From NCBI RefSeq assembly GCF_029227915.1, contig NC_079881.1, forward strand, positions 22,731,501-22,795,500: a stretch of DNA of 64,000 bases, given 5' to 3'. Position numbers and translations under genes: made by a program. Of the stretch, positions 25,001 to 38,753 are shown piece by piece (position 1 is the first letter of the stretch; every line of letters starts with the position of its first letter). Source of the stretch: Hydractinia symbiolongicarpus (taxonomy: Eukaryota > Cnidaria > Hydrozoa > Anthoathecata > Hydractiniidae). Under the pieces are notes generated by a model, which saw only the letters and a program-made list of their open reading frames with translations, was not told the origin of the DNA and made no database searches.

Positions 25001-27238
25001 GGTGTCAGTCCGTTTGAGTTATAACGGTTGGGTCACATATTCGTACCAACATGCATTTAGCGATATTTTTCTGATATTACTAGGTTGCATCGCTTTTAAC
25101 AATGAAACGATTGACTGTGGACTTAATTGAACTGATTATGGACTGTGACCTTTGAAATGTGAAAGTGAGACAATTGGACTCCAAGAAATGACATTCTTCT
25201 TAATTTGACATGACTGCCGAATCTCAGCGATTACACTAGGCGCTGTGGTAGCGCTTCAATTAAAAATTAAGATAAAAAAGTCATTTTTTACTGTGGGACC
25301 AATCCTAGCCGTTAGGGCGCTGAAGTAATAGAGACAGTTTCAAATACAACATTTCACTGACTTTCTAACGGTATCAGTCCGTTTGAGTTTCAACGGTTGG
25401 GTCACATATTCGTACCAACATGTATTTAGCGAAATTTATCTGATATTACTAGGTTGCATCGCTTTTAGCAGTGAAACGATTGAATGTGGAACTTAATTGA
25501 ATTAATTTTGGACTGTGACCTGATAAATGTGATAAATGAAAAAAATTGGACTCAAAGAAATAATATTCTTCTTAATTTGACATGATTGCCGGAACTCAGC
25601 GAGTTCACTGGGCGCTGTGGTAGCGCTTCATTTAAAAATTCAGATTAATAAGTCATTTTTTACTGTGGGACCAATCCTAGCCGTTATCGCGTGCTGAAGA
25701 AATAGCGACAGTGTCAAAAACTACATTTCATTGAGTTTCTAACGGTGTCAGTCCCTTTGAGTTACAACAATTGGGCACCTATTCGTACCAACATGCATTT
25801 AGCGATATTTTTCTGATATTACTAGGTTGCATCGCTTTTAACAATGAAACGATTGACTGTGGGACTTAATTGAACTGATTATGGACTGTGACCTTTGAAA
25901 TGTGAAAGTGAGACAATTGGACTCCAAGAAATAACATTCTTCTTAATTTGATATGACTGCCTAATCTCAGCGATTACACTAGGCGCTGTGGTAGCGCTTC
26001 AATTAAAAATTAAGATAAAAAAGTCATTTTTTACTGTGGGACCAATCCTAGCCGTTAGGGCGCTGAAGTAATAGAGACAGTTTCAAATACTACATTTCAC
26101 TGACTTTCTAACGGTATCAGTCCGCTGGAGTTATAACGGTTGGGTCACATATTCGTACCAACCTGTATTTAGCGATTTTTTTCTGATATTACTAGGTTCC
26201 ACCGCTTTTAGCAGTGAAACGATTGACTGTGGGACTTAATTGAACTAATTTTGGACTGTGACCTGATAAATGTGATAAATGAAGAAAATTGGACTCCAAG
26301 AAATAACATTCTTCTTAATTTGACATGATTGCCGTAACTCAGCCATTACACTGGGCGCTGTGGTATCGCTTCATTAAAAAATTTAGATTAATAAGTCATT
26401 TTTTACTGGGGGACCAATCCTAACCGTTATCGCGCGCGGAAGAAATAGCAACAGTTTCAAAAACTACACTTCATTGACTTTCTAACGGTGTCAGTCCGTT
26501 TGAGTTACAACGATTGGGCACCTATTCGTACCAACATGTATTTAGCGATGTTTTTCTGATATTACTAGGTTGCATCGCTTTTAACAATGAAACGATTGAC
26601 TGTAGGACTTAATTGAACTAACTTTGGACTGCGACCTGATAAATATGATAAATGAGACAATTGGACTCCAAGAAATAACATTCTTCTTAATTTGACATGA
26701 TTGCCGGAACTCAGCCATTACACTGGGCGCTGTGGTAGCGCTTCATTAAAAAATTTACATTAATAAGTCATTTTTTACTGGGGGACCAATCCTAGCCGTT
26801 ATCGCGCGCGGAAGAAATAGCGACAGTTTCAAAAACTACATTTCATTGACTTTCTAACGGTGTCAGTCCGTTTGAGGTGCAACGATTGGATCACCTATTC
26901 GTACCAACATGTATTTAGCGATATTTAACTGATATTACTAGGTTGCATCGCTTTTAGCAGTGGAACGATTGACTGTGGGACTTAATTGAACTAATTTTGG
27001 ACTGTGACCTGATAAATGTGATAAATGAAAAAAATTGGACTCCAAGAAATAACATTCTTCTTAATTTGACATGAATGCCGGAACTCAGCGATTTCACTGG
27101 GCGCTGTGGTAGCGCTTCTTTTAAAAATTTAGATTAATGAGTCATTTCTTACTGTGGGACCAATCCTAGCTGTTAGCGCGCGCTGAAGTAATAGAGACAG
27201 TTTCAAATACTACATTTCACTCATTTTCTAACGGTGTC
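22030..27238. repeat. 14-monomer block, first copy (5209 bp)
   Basis: Monomers start at 22266, 22637, 23009, 23381, 23753, 24125, 24498, 24870, 25241, 25613, 25984, 26356, 26728 and 27102, reading b-b-f-b-a-f-b-b-a-f-a-c-c-d. The block is repeated immediately to the right from 27239 at an offset of 5209 bp. The left limit is where GGCGTCAGTCC versus GGTGTCAGTCC stops matching. The sub-block 24736-26221 is single copy here but triplicated in the second copy. Confidence 0.88.
24736..26221. repeat. 1486-bp tetramer unit, copy (i), single in first block
   Basis: It begins at ATTGAATGTGGG in the monomer at 24498 and ends just before ATTGACTGTGGG at 26222. It contains the tandem pair GATAATTGTGATAATTGA at about 24779. 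Compared with later copies it has GACCTGATAATT (they have GACATGATAATT) and AAAGAAATAAC (they have AAAAAAATAAC), so it is the outgroup of the four. Confidence 0.88.
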
Positions 27239-30200
27239 AGTCCGTTTGAGTTTCAACGGTTGGGTCACATATTCGTACCAACATGTATTTAGCGAAATTT
27301 ATCTGATATTACTAGGTTGCATCGCTTTTAGCAGTGAAACGATTGAATGTGGGACTTAATTGAACTGATTTTGGACTGTGACCTTATACATGTTATAAGT
27401 CAGACAATTGGACTCCAAGAAATAACATTCTTCTTAATTTGACATGATTGCCGAAACTCAGCGATTACACTTGGCGCTGTGGTAGCGCTTTATTTAAAAA
27501 TTTAGATAAATAAGTCAATTTTTACTGTGGGACCAATCCTAGCCGTTAGCGCGCTGAAGTAATAGAGAAAGTTTCAAATACTACATTTCACTGACTTTCT
27601 AACGGCGTCAGTCCATTTGAGTTTCAACGGTTGGGTCACATATTCGTACCAACATGTATTTAACGATATTTTTATCATATTACTAGGTTGCATCGCTTTT
27701 AACAGTGAAACGATTGACTGTGGCACATAATTGAACTGATTTTGGACTGTGACCTTATACATGTTATAAGTGAGACAATTGGACTCCAAGAAATAACATT
27801 CTTCTTAATTTGACATGATTGCCGAAACTCAGCGATTACACTGGGCGCTGTGGTAGCGCTTCATTTAAAAATTTAGATAAATAAGTCAATTTTTACTGTG
27901 GGACCAATCCTAGCCGTTAGCGCGCTGAAGTAATAGAGACAGTTTCAAATACTACATTTCACTGACTTTCTAACGGCGTCAGTCCGTTTGAGTTTCAACG
28001 GTTGGGTCACATATTCGTACCAACATGTATTTAGCGAAATTTATCTGATATTACTAGGTTGCATCGCTTTTAGCAGTGAAACGATTGAATGTGGGACTTA
28101 ATTGAACTAATTTTGGACTGTGACCTGATAAATGTGATAAATGAAAAAAATTGGACTCAAAGAAATAACATTCTTCTTAATTTGACATGATTGTCGGAAC
28201 TGAGCGAGTTCAATGGGCGCTGTGGTAGCGCTTCATTTAAAAATTCAGATTAATAAGTCATTTTTTACTGTGGGACCAATCCTAGCCGTTATCGCGTGCT
28301 GAAGAAATAGCGACAGTTTCAAAAACTACATTTCATTGAGTTTCTAACGGTGTCAGTCCGTTTGAGTTACAACAACTGGGCACCTATTCGTACCAACATG
28401 TATTTAGCCATATTTTTCCGATATTACTAGGTTGCATCGCTTTTAACAATGAAACGATTGACTGTAGGACTTAATTGAACTAACTTTGGACTGCGACCTG
28501 ATAAACATGATAAATGAGACAATTGGACTCCAAGAAATAACATTCTTCTTAATTTGACGTGATTGCCGGAACTCAGCGATTATACTGGGCGCTGTGGTAG
28601 CGCTTCATTTAAAAATTTAGATAAATAAGTCAATTTTTACTGTGGGACCAATCCTAGGCGATATCGCGTGCTGAAGAAATAGCGACAGTTTTAAAAACTG
28701 CATTTCATTGACTTTCTAACGGTGTCAGTCCGTTTGAGTTATAACGGTTGGGTCACATATTCGTACCAACATGCATTTAGCGATATTTTTCTGATATTAC
28801 TAGGTTGCATCGCTTTTAACAATGAAACGATTGACTGTGGGACTTAATTGAACTGATTATGGACTGTGACCTTTGAAATGTGAAAGTGAGACAATTGGAC
28901 TCCAAGAAATAACATTCTTCTTAATTTGATATGACTGCCGAATCTCAGCGATTACACTAGGCGCTGTGGTAGCGCTTCAATTAAAAATTAAGATAAAAAA
29001 GTCATTTTTTACTGTGGAACCAATCCTAGCCGTTAGGGCGCTGAAGTAATAGGGACAGTTTCAAATACTACATTTCACTGACTTTCTAACGGTATCAGTC
29101 CGTTTGAGTTATAACGGTTGGGTCACATATTCGTACGAACATGTATTTAGCGATTTTTTTCTGATATTACTAGGTTGCACCGCTTTTAGCAGTGAAACGA
29201 TTGACTGTGGGACTTAATTGAACTAATTTTGGACTGTGACCTGATAAATGTGATAAATGAAAAAAATTGGACTCCAAGAAATAACATTCTTCTTAATTTG
29301 ACATAATAGCCGGAACTCAGCGATTACACTGGGCGCTGTGGTAGCGCTTCATTTAAAAATTTAGATTAATAAGTCATTTTTTACTGTGGCACCAATCCTA
29401 GCCGTTATCGCGCGCTAAAGAAATACCGACAGTTTCAAAAACTACCTTTCATTGACTTTCTAACGGTGTCAATCCGTTTGAGTTACAACGGTTGGGTCAG
29501 CTATTCGTACCAACATGTATTTAACGATATTTTTCACATATTACTAAGTTGCATCGCTTTTAACAGTGAAACGATTGACTGTGGCACATAATTGAACTGA
29601 TTTGGGACTGTGACCTTATAAATGTTATAAGTGAGACAATTGGACTCCAAGAAATAACATTCTTCTTAATTTGACATGATTGCCGAAACTCAGCGATTAC
29701 ACTGGGCGATGTGGTAGCGCTTCATTTAAAAATTTAGATAAATAAGTCAATTTTTACTGTGGGACCAATCCTAGCCGTTAGCGCGCTGAAGTAATAGAGA
29801 CAGTTTCAAATACTTCATTTCACTGACTTTCTAACGGCGTCAGTCCGTTTGAGTTTCAACGGTTGGGTCACATATTCGTACCAACATGTATTTAGCGAAA
29901 TTTATCTGATATTACTAGGTTGCATCGCTTTTAGCAGTGAAACGATTGAATGTGGGACTTAATTGAACTAATTTTGGACTGTGACATGATAATTGTGATA
30001 ATTGAAAAAAATTGGACTCAAAAAAATAACATTCTTCTTAATTTGACATGATTGCCGGAACTCAGCGAGTTCACTGGGCGCTGTGGTAGCGCTTCATTTA
30101 AAAATTTAGATAAATAAGTCAATTTTTACTGTGGGACCAATCCTAGGCGTTATCGCGTGCTGAAGAAATAGCAACAGTTTTAAAAACTGCATTTCATTGA

Positions 30201-33200
30201 CTTTCTAACGGTGTCAGTCCGTTTGAGTTATAACGGTTGGGTCACATATTCGTACCAACATGCATTTAGCGATATTTTTCTGATATTACTAGGTTGCATC
30301 GCTTTTAACAATGAAACGATTGACTGTGGACTTAATTGAACTGATTATGGACTGTGACCTTTGAAATGTGAAAGTGAGACAATTGGACTCCAAGAAATGA
30401 CATTCTTCTTAATTTGACATTACTGCCGAATCTCAGCGATTACACTAGGCGCTGTGGTAGCGCTTCAATTAAAAATTAAGATAAAAAAGTCATTTTTTAC
30501 TGTGGGACCAATCCTAGCCGTTAGGGCGCTGAAGTAATAGAGACAGTTTCAAATACAACATTTCACTGACTTTCTAACGGTATCAGTCCGTTTGAGTTTC
30601 AACGGTTGGGTCACATATTCGTACCAACATGTATTTAGCGAAATTTATCTGATATTACTAGGTTGCATCGCTTTTAGCAGTGAAACGATTGAATGTGGAA
30701 CTTAATTGAATTAATTTTCGACTGTGACCTGATAAATGTGATAAATGAAAAAAATTGGACTCAAAGAAATAACATTCTTCTTAATTTGACATGATTGCCG
30801 GAACTCAGCGAGTTCACTGGGCGCTGTGGTAGCGCTTCATTTAAAAATTCAGATTAATAAGTCATTTTTTACTGTGGGACCAATCCTAGCCGTTATCGCG
30901 TGCTGAAGAAATAGCGACAGTGTCAAAAACTACATTTCATTGAGTTTCTAACGGTGTCAGTCCCTTTGAGTTACAACAATTGGGCACCTATTCGTACCAA
31001 CATGCATTTAGCGATATTTTTCTGATATTACTAGGTTGCATCGCTTTTAACAATGAAACGATTGACTGTGGGACTTAATTGAACTGATTATGGACTGTGA
31101 CCTTTGAAATGTGAAAGTGAGACAATTGGACTCCAAGAAATAACATTCTTCTTAATTTGATATGACTGCCTAATCTCAGCGATTACACTAGGCGCTGTGG
31201 TAGCGCTTCAATTAAAAATTAAGATAAAAAAGTCATTTTTTACTGTGGGACCAATCCTAGCCGTTAGGGCGCTGAAGTAATAGAGACAGTTTCAAATACT
31301 ACATTTCACTGACTTTCTAACGGTATCAGTCCGCTGGAGTTATAACGGTTGGGTCACATATTCGTACCAACCTGTATTTAGCGATTTTTTTCTGATATTA
31401 CTAGGTTCCACCGCTTTTAGCAGTGAAACGATTGAATGTGGGACTTAATTGAACTAACTTTGGACTGTGACATGATAATTGTGATAATTGAAAAAAATTG
31501 GACTCAAAAAAATAACATTCTTCTTAATTTGACATGATTGCCGGAACTCAGCGAGTTCACTGGGCGCTGTGGTAGCGCTTCATTTAAAAATTTAGATAAA
31601 TAAGTCAATTTTTACTGTGGGACCAATCCTAGGCGTTATCGCGTGCTGAAGAAATAGCAACAGTTTTAAAAACTGCATTTCATTGACTTTCTAACGGTGT
31701 CAGTCCGTTTGAGTTATAACGGTTGGGTCACATATTCGTACCAACATGCATTTAGCGATATTTTTCTGATATTACTAGGTTGCATCGCTTTTAACAATGA
31801 AACGATTGACTGTGGACTTAATTGAACTGATTATGGACTGTGACCTTTGAAATGTGAAAGTGAGACAATTGGACTCCAAGAAATGACATTCTTCTTAATT
31901 TGACATTACTGCCGAATCTCAGCGATTACACTAGGCGCTGTGGTAGCGCTTCAATTAAAAATTAAGATAAAAAAGTCATTTTTTACTGTGGGACCAATCC
32001 TAGCCGTTAGGGCGCTGAAGTAATAGAGACAGTTTCAAATACAACATTTCACTGACTTTCTAACGGTATCAGTCCGTTTGAGTTTCAACGGTTGGGTCAC
32101 ATATTCGTACCAACATGTATTTAGCGAAATTTATCTGATATTACTAGGTTGCATCGCTTTTAGCAGTGAAACGATTGAATGTGGAACTTAATTGAATTAA
32201 TTTTGGACTGTGACCTGATAAATGTGATAAATGAAAAAAATTGGACTCAAAGAAATAACATTCTTCTTAATTTGACATGATTGCCGGAACTCAGCGAGTT
32301 CACTGGGCGCTGTGGTAGCGCTTCATTTAAAAATTCAGATTAATAAGTCATTTTTTACTGTGGGACCAATCCTAGCCGTTATCGCGTGCTGAAGAAATAG
32401 CGACAGTGTCAAAAACTACATTTCATTGAGTTTCTAACGGTGTCAGTCCCTTTGAGTTACAACAATTGGGCACCTATTCGTACCAACATGCATTTAGCGA
32501 TATTTTTCTGATATTACTAGGTTGCATCGCTTTTAACAATGAAACGATTGACTGTGGGACTTAATTGAACTGATTATGGACTGTGACCTTTGAAATGTGA
32601 AAGTGAGACAATTGGACTCCAAGAAATAACATTCTTCTTAATTTGATATGACTGCCTAATCTCAGCGATTACACTAGGCGCTGTGGTAGCGCTTCAATTA
32701 AAAATTAAGATAAAAAAGTCATTTTTTACTGTGGGACCAATCCTAGCCGTTAGGGCGCTGAAGTAATAGAGACAGTTTCAAATACTACATTTCACTGACT
32801 TTCTAACGGTATCAGTCCGCTGGAGTTATAACGGTTGGGTCACATATTCGTACCAACCTGTATTTAGCGATTTTTTTCTGATATTACTAGGTTCCACCGC
32901 TTTTAGCAGTGAAACGATTGAATGTGGGACTTAATTGAACTAATTTTGGACTGTGACATGATAATTGTGATAATTGAAAAAAATTGGACTCAAAAAAATA
33001 ACATTCTTCTTAATTTGACATGATTGCCGGAACTCAGCGAGTTCACTGGGCGCTGTGGTAGCGCTTCATTTAAAAATTTAGATAAATAAGTCAATTTTTA
33101 CTGTGGGACCAATCCTAGGCGTTATCGCGTGCTGAAGAAATAGCAACAGTTTTAAAAACTGCATTTCATTGACTTTCTAACGGTGTCAGTCCGTTTGAGT

Positions 33201-35470
33201 TATAACGGTTGGGTCACATATTCGTACCAACATGCATTTAGCGATATTTTTCTGATATTACTAGGTTGCATCGCTTTTAACAATGAAACGATTGACTGTG
33301 GACTTAATTGAACTGATTATGGACTGTGACCTTTGAAATGTGAAAGTGAGACAATTGGACTCCAAGAAATGACATTCTTCTTAATTTGACATGACTGCCG
33401 AATCTCAGCGATTACACTAGGCGCTGTGGTAGCGCTTCAATTAAAAATTAAGATAAAAAAGTCATTTTTTACTGTGGGACCAATCCTAGCCGTTAGGGCG
33501 CTGAAGTAATAGAGACAGTTTCAAATACAACATTTCACTGACTTTCTAACGGTATCAGTCCGTTTGAGTTTCAACGGTTGGGTCACATATTCGTACCAAC
33601 ATGTATTTAGCGAAATTTATCTGATATTACTAGGTTGCATCGCTTTTAGCAGTGAAACGATTGAATGTGGAACTTAATTGAATTAATTTTGGACTGTGAC
33701 CTGATAAATGTGATAAATGAAAAAAATTGGACTCAAAGAAATAACATTCTTCTTAATTTGACATGATTGCCGGAACTCAGCGAGTTCACTGGGCGCTGTG
33801 GTAGCGCTTCATTTAAAAATTCAGATTAATAAGTCATTTTTTACTGTGGGACCAATCCTAGCCGTTATCGCGTGCTGAAGAAATAGCGACAGTGTCAAAA
33901 ACTACATTTCATTGAGTTTCTAACGGTGTCAGTCCCTTTGAGTTACAACAATTGGGCACCTATTCGTACCAACATGCATTTAGCGATATTTTTCTGATAT
34001 TACTAGGTTGCATCGCTTTTAACAATGAAACGATTGACTGTGGGACTTAATTGAACTGATTATGGACTGTGACCTTTGAAATGTGAAAGTGAGACAATTG
34101 GACTCCAAGAAATAACATTCTTCTTAATTTGATATGACTGCCTAATCTCAGCGATTACACTAGGCGCTGTGGTAGCGCTTCAATTAAAAATTAAGATAAA
34201 AAAGTCATTTTTTACTGTGGGACCAATCCTAGCCGTTAGGGCGCTGAAGTAATAGAGACAGTTTCAAATACTACATTTCACTGACTTTCTAACGGTATCA
34301 GTCCGCTGGAGTTATAACGGTTGGGTCACATATTCGTACCAACCTGTATTTAGCGATTTTTTTCTGATATTACTAGGTTCCACCGCTTTTAGCAGTGAAA
34401 CGATTGACTGTGGGACTTAATTGAACTAATTTTGGACTGTGACCTGATAAATGTGATAAATGAAGAAAATTGGACTCCAAGAAATAACATTCTTCTTAAT
34501 TTGACATGATTGCCGTAACTCAGCCATTACACTGGGCGCTGTGGTATCGCTTCATTAAAAAATTTAGATTAATAAGTCATTTTTTACTGGGGGACCAATC
34601 CTAACCGTTATCGCGCGCGGAAGAAATAGCAACAGTTTCAAAAACTACACTTCATTGACTTTCTAACGGTGTCAGTCCGTTTGAGTTACAACGATTGGGC
34701 ACCTATTCGTACCAACATGTATTTAGCGATGTTTTTCTGATATTACTAGGTTGCATCGCTTTTAACAATGAAACGATTGACTGTAGGACTTAATTGAACT
34801 AACTTTGGACTGCGACCTGATAAATATGATAAATGAGACAATTGGACTCCAAGAAATAACATTCTTCTTAATTTGACATGATTGCCGGAACTCAGCCATT
34901 ACACTGGGCGCTGTGGTAGCGCTTCATTAAAAAATTTACATTAATAAGTCATTTTTTACTGGGGGACCAATCCTAGCCGTTATCGCGCGCGGAAGAAATA
35001 GCGACAGTTTCAAAAACTACATTTCATTGACTTTCTAACGGTGTCAGTCCGTTTGAGGTGCAACGATTGGATCACCTATTCGTACCAACATGTATTTAGC
35101 GATATTTAACTGATATTACTAGGTTGCATCGCTTTTAGCAGTGGAACGATTGACTGTGGGACTTAATTGAACTAATTTTGGACTGTGACCTGATAAATGT
35201 GATAAATGAAAAAAATTGGACTCCAAGAAATAACATTCTTCTTAATTTGACATGAATGCCGGAACTCAGCGATTTCACTGGGCGCTGTGGTAGCGCTTCT
35301 TTTAAAAATTTAGATTAATGAGTCATTTCTTACTGTGGGACCAATCCTAGCTGTTAGCGCGCGCTGAAGTAATAGAGACAGTTTCAAATACTACATTTCA
35401 CTCATTTTCTAACGGTGTCAGTCCGTTTGAGTTTCAACGGTTGGGTCACATATTCGTACCAACATGTATT
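27239..35470. repeat. 14-monomer block, second copy, expanded to 22 monomers
   Basis: Bases 27239-31430 match 22030-26221 at offset 5209, and 34403-35419 match 26222-27238 at offset 8181, which is exactly 5209 + 2 x 1486. The second copy is therefore the first copy plus two additional 1486-bp tetramers. Monomers start at 27475, 27846, 28218, 28590, 28962, 29334, 29707, 30079, 30450, 30822, 31193, 31565, 31936, 32308, 32679, 33051, 33422, 33794, 34165, 34537, 34909 and 35283. Agreement with copy one fades at about 35470, where GCGAAATTTATC becomes GCGATATTTTTC. Confidence 0.9.
29945..34402. repeat. Triplicated 1486-bp tetramer units (copies ii, iii, iv)
   Basis: Units are 29945-31430, 31431-32916 and 32917-34402, each exactly 1486 bp, monomer order b-a-f-a read from the first phase point. 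Differences I saw are isolated single bases: AACTTTGG at about 31453 only in copy iii; TTTTCGAC at about 30717 only in copy ii; GACATTACTG in ii and iii against GACATGACTG in iv. All three share GACATGATAATT and AAAAAAATAAC, which copy (i) lacks. The joints fall inside monomers 31193, 32679 and 34165, which keep normal lengths of 371-372 bp. Confidence 0.92.
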
Positions 35471-38400
35471 TAGCGATATTTTTCTGATATTACTAGGTTG
35501 CATCGCTTTTAACAATGAAACGATTGACTGTGGGATTTAATTGAACTAACTTTGGACTGTGACCTGATAAATGTAATAAATGAAAAAAATTGGACTCCAA
35601 GAATTAACATTCTTCTTAATTTGACATGAATGCTGGAACTCAGCGATTTCACTGGGCGCTGTGGTAGCGCTTCTTTTAAAAATTTAGATTAATGAGTCAT
35701 TTCTTACTGTGGGACCAATCCTAGCTGTTAGCGCGCGCTGAAGTAATAGAGACAGTTTCAAATACTACATTTCACTGATTTTTAACGGTGTCAGTCCGTT
35801 TGAGTTTCAACGGTTGGGTCACATATTCGTACCAACATGTATTTAGCGATATTTTTCTCATATTACTAGGTTGCATCGCTTTAAACAGTGAAACGATTGA
35901 CTGTGGCACATAATTGAACTAACTTTGGACTGCGACCTGATAAATATGATAAATGAGACAATTGGACTCCAAGAAATAACATTCTTTTTAATTTGACATG
36001 ATTGCCGAAACTCAGCGATTACACTGGGCGCTGTGGTAGCGCTTCATTTATAAATTTAGATAAATAATCCAATTTTTACTGTGGGACCAATCCTAGCCGT
36101 TAGCGCGCTGAAGTAATAGAGACAGTTTCAAATACTACATTTCACTGACTTTCTAACGGCGTTACTCCGTTTGAGTTTCAACGGTTGGGTCACATATTCC
36201 AACCAACATGTATATAGCGATATTTAACTGATATTACTAGGTTGCATCGCTTTTAGCAGTGAAACAATTGACTGTGGGACTTAATTGAACTAATTTTGGA
36301 CTGTGACCTGATAAATGTGATAAATGAAAAAATTGGACTCCAAGAAATAACATTCTTCATAATTTGACATGAATGCCGGAACTCAGCGATTTCACTGGGC
36401 GCTGTGGTAGCGCTTCTTTTAAAAATTTAGAATAATGAGTCATTTCTTACTGTGGGACCAATCCTAGCTTTTAGCGCGCGCTGAAGTAATAGAGACAGTT
36501 TCAAATACTACATTTCACTGACTTTCTAACGGCGTCAGTCCGTTTGAGTTTCAACGGTTGGGTCACATATTCCAACCAACATGTATTTAGCGATATTTAA
36601 CTGATATTACTAGGTTGCATCGCTTTTAGCAGTGAAACGATTGACTGTGGGACTTAATTGAACTAATTTTGGAATGTGACCTGATAAATGTGATAAATGA
36701 AAAAAAATGGACTCCAAGAAATAACATTCTTCTTAATTTGACATGAATGTCGGAACTAAGCGATTTCACTGGGCGCTGTGGTAGCGCTTCTTTTAAAAAT
36801 TTAGATTAATGAGTCATTTCTTACTGTGGGACCAATCCTAGCTGTTAGCGCGCGCTGAAGTAATAGAGACAGTTTCAAATACTACATTTCACTGATTTTC
36901 TAACGGTGTCAGTCCGTTTGAGTTTCAACGGTTGAGTCACATATTCGTACCAACATGTATTTAGCGATATTTTTCTGATATTACTAGGTTGCATCGCTTT
37001 TAACAATGAAACGATTGACTGTGGGACTTAATTGAACTAACTTTGGACTGCGACCTGATAAATATGATAAATGAGACAATTGGACTCCAAGAAATAACAT
37101 TCTTCTTAAGTTGACATGATTGCCGGAACTCAGCATTTACACTGGGCGGTGTGGTAGCGCTTCTTTCAGAAATTTAGATTAATGAGTCATTTCTTACTGT
37201 GGGACCAATCCAGCCGTTAGCGCGCGCTGAAGTAATAGAGCCAGTTTCAAATACCACATTTCAATGAATTTCTAACGGCGTCAGTCCGTTTTAGTTACAA
37301 CGGTTGGGTCACTTATTCGTACCAACATGTATTTAACGATATTTTTCTCATATTACTAGGTTGCATCGCTTTTAACAGTGAAACGATTGACTGTGGCACA
37401 TAATTGAACTGATTTTGGACTGTGACCTTATAAATGTTATAAGTGAGAAAATTGGACTCCAAGAAATAACATTCTTCTTAATTTGACATGATTGCCGAAA
37501 CTCAGCGATTACACTGGACGCTCTGGTAGCGCTTCATTTATAAATTTAGATAAATAATCCAATTTTTACTGTGGGACCAATCCTAGCCGTTAGCGCGCTG
37601 AAGTAATAGAGACAGTTTCAAATACTACATTTCACTGACTTTCTAACGGCGTCAGTCCGTTTGAGTTTCAACGGTTGGGTCACATATTCCAACCAACATG
37701 TATTTAGCGATATTTAACTGATATTACTAGGTTGCATCGCTTTTAGCAGTGAAACGATTGACTGTGGGACTTAATTGAACTAATTTTGGACTGTGACCTG
37801 ATAAATGTAATAAATGAAAAAAATTGCACTCCAAGAAATAACATTCTTCTTTATTTGACATAAATGCCGGAACTCAGCGATTTCACTGGGCGCTGTGGTA
37901 GCGCTTCTTTTAAAAATTTAGATTAATGAGTCATTTCTTACTGTGGGACCAATCCTAGCTGTTAGCGCGCGCTGAAGTAATAGAGACAGTTTCAAATACT
38001 ACATTTCACTGATTTTTTAACGGTGTCAGTCCGTTTGAGTTTCAACGGTTGGGTCACATATTCGCACCAACATGTATTTAGCGATATTTTTCTGATATTA
38101 CTAGGTTGCATCGCTTTTAACAATGAAACGATTGACTGTGGGACTTAATTGAACTAACTTTGGACTGTGACCTGATAAATATGATAAATGAGACAATTGG
38201 ACTCAAAGAAATAACATTCTTCTTAATTTGACATGATTTCCGGAACTCAGCGATTACACTGGGCGGTGTGGTAGCGCTTCTTTCAGAAATTTAGATTAAT
38301 GAGTCATTTCTTACTGTGGGACCAATCCAGCCGTTAGCGCGCGCTAAAGTAATAGAGACAGTTTCAAATACCACATTTTAATGAATTTCTAACGGTGTCA

Positions 38401-38753
38401 GTCTGTTTGAGTTTCAACGGTTGGGTAACATATTCCAACCAACATGTATTTAGCGATATTTAACGGATATTACTAGGTTGCATCGCTTTTAGCAGTGAAA
38501 CGATTGACTGTGGGACTTAATTGAACTAATTTTGGACTGTGACCTGATAAATGTAATAAATGAAAGAAATTAGACTCCAAGAAGTAACATTCTTCTTAAT
38601 TTGACATGAATGCCGGAACTCAGCGATTTTACTGGGCGCTGTGGTAGCGCTTCTTTTAAAAATTTAGATTAATGAGTCATTTCTTACTGTGGGACCAATC
38701 CTAGCTGTTAGCGCGCGCTGAAGTAATAGAGACAGTTTCAAATACTACATTTC
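35471..38753. repeat. Mosaic of type d, e and g monomers, partly trimeric
   Basis: Monomers start at 35657, 36029, 36400, 36774, 37147, 37519, 37891, 38264 and 38637. Type e starts (CGGTGTGG) at 37147, 38264 and 39383 are 1117-1119 bp apart, indicating a trimeric order. Type g (tttataaatt..ataatcc) first appears at 36029, as does the variant ATTCCAACCAACATG (about 36197), which replaces the usual ATTCGTACCAACATG. No gene is seen. Confidence 0.75.

Noticed and set aside
22030-35470. Assembly artefact as the cause of the near-identical blocks
   Set aside because: It cannot be excluded from sequence alone. However, copies carry scattered private differences and a sensible order of events, so a real duplication is preferred.
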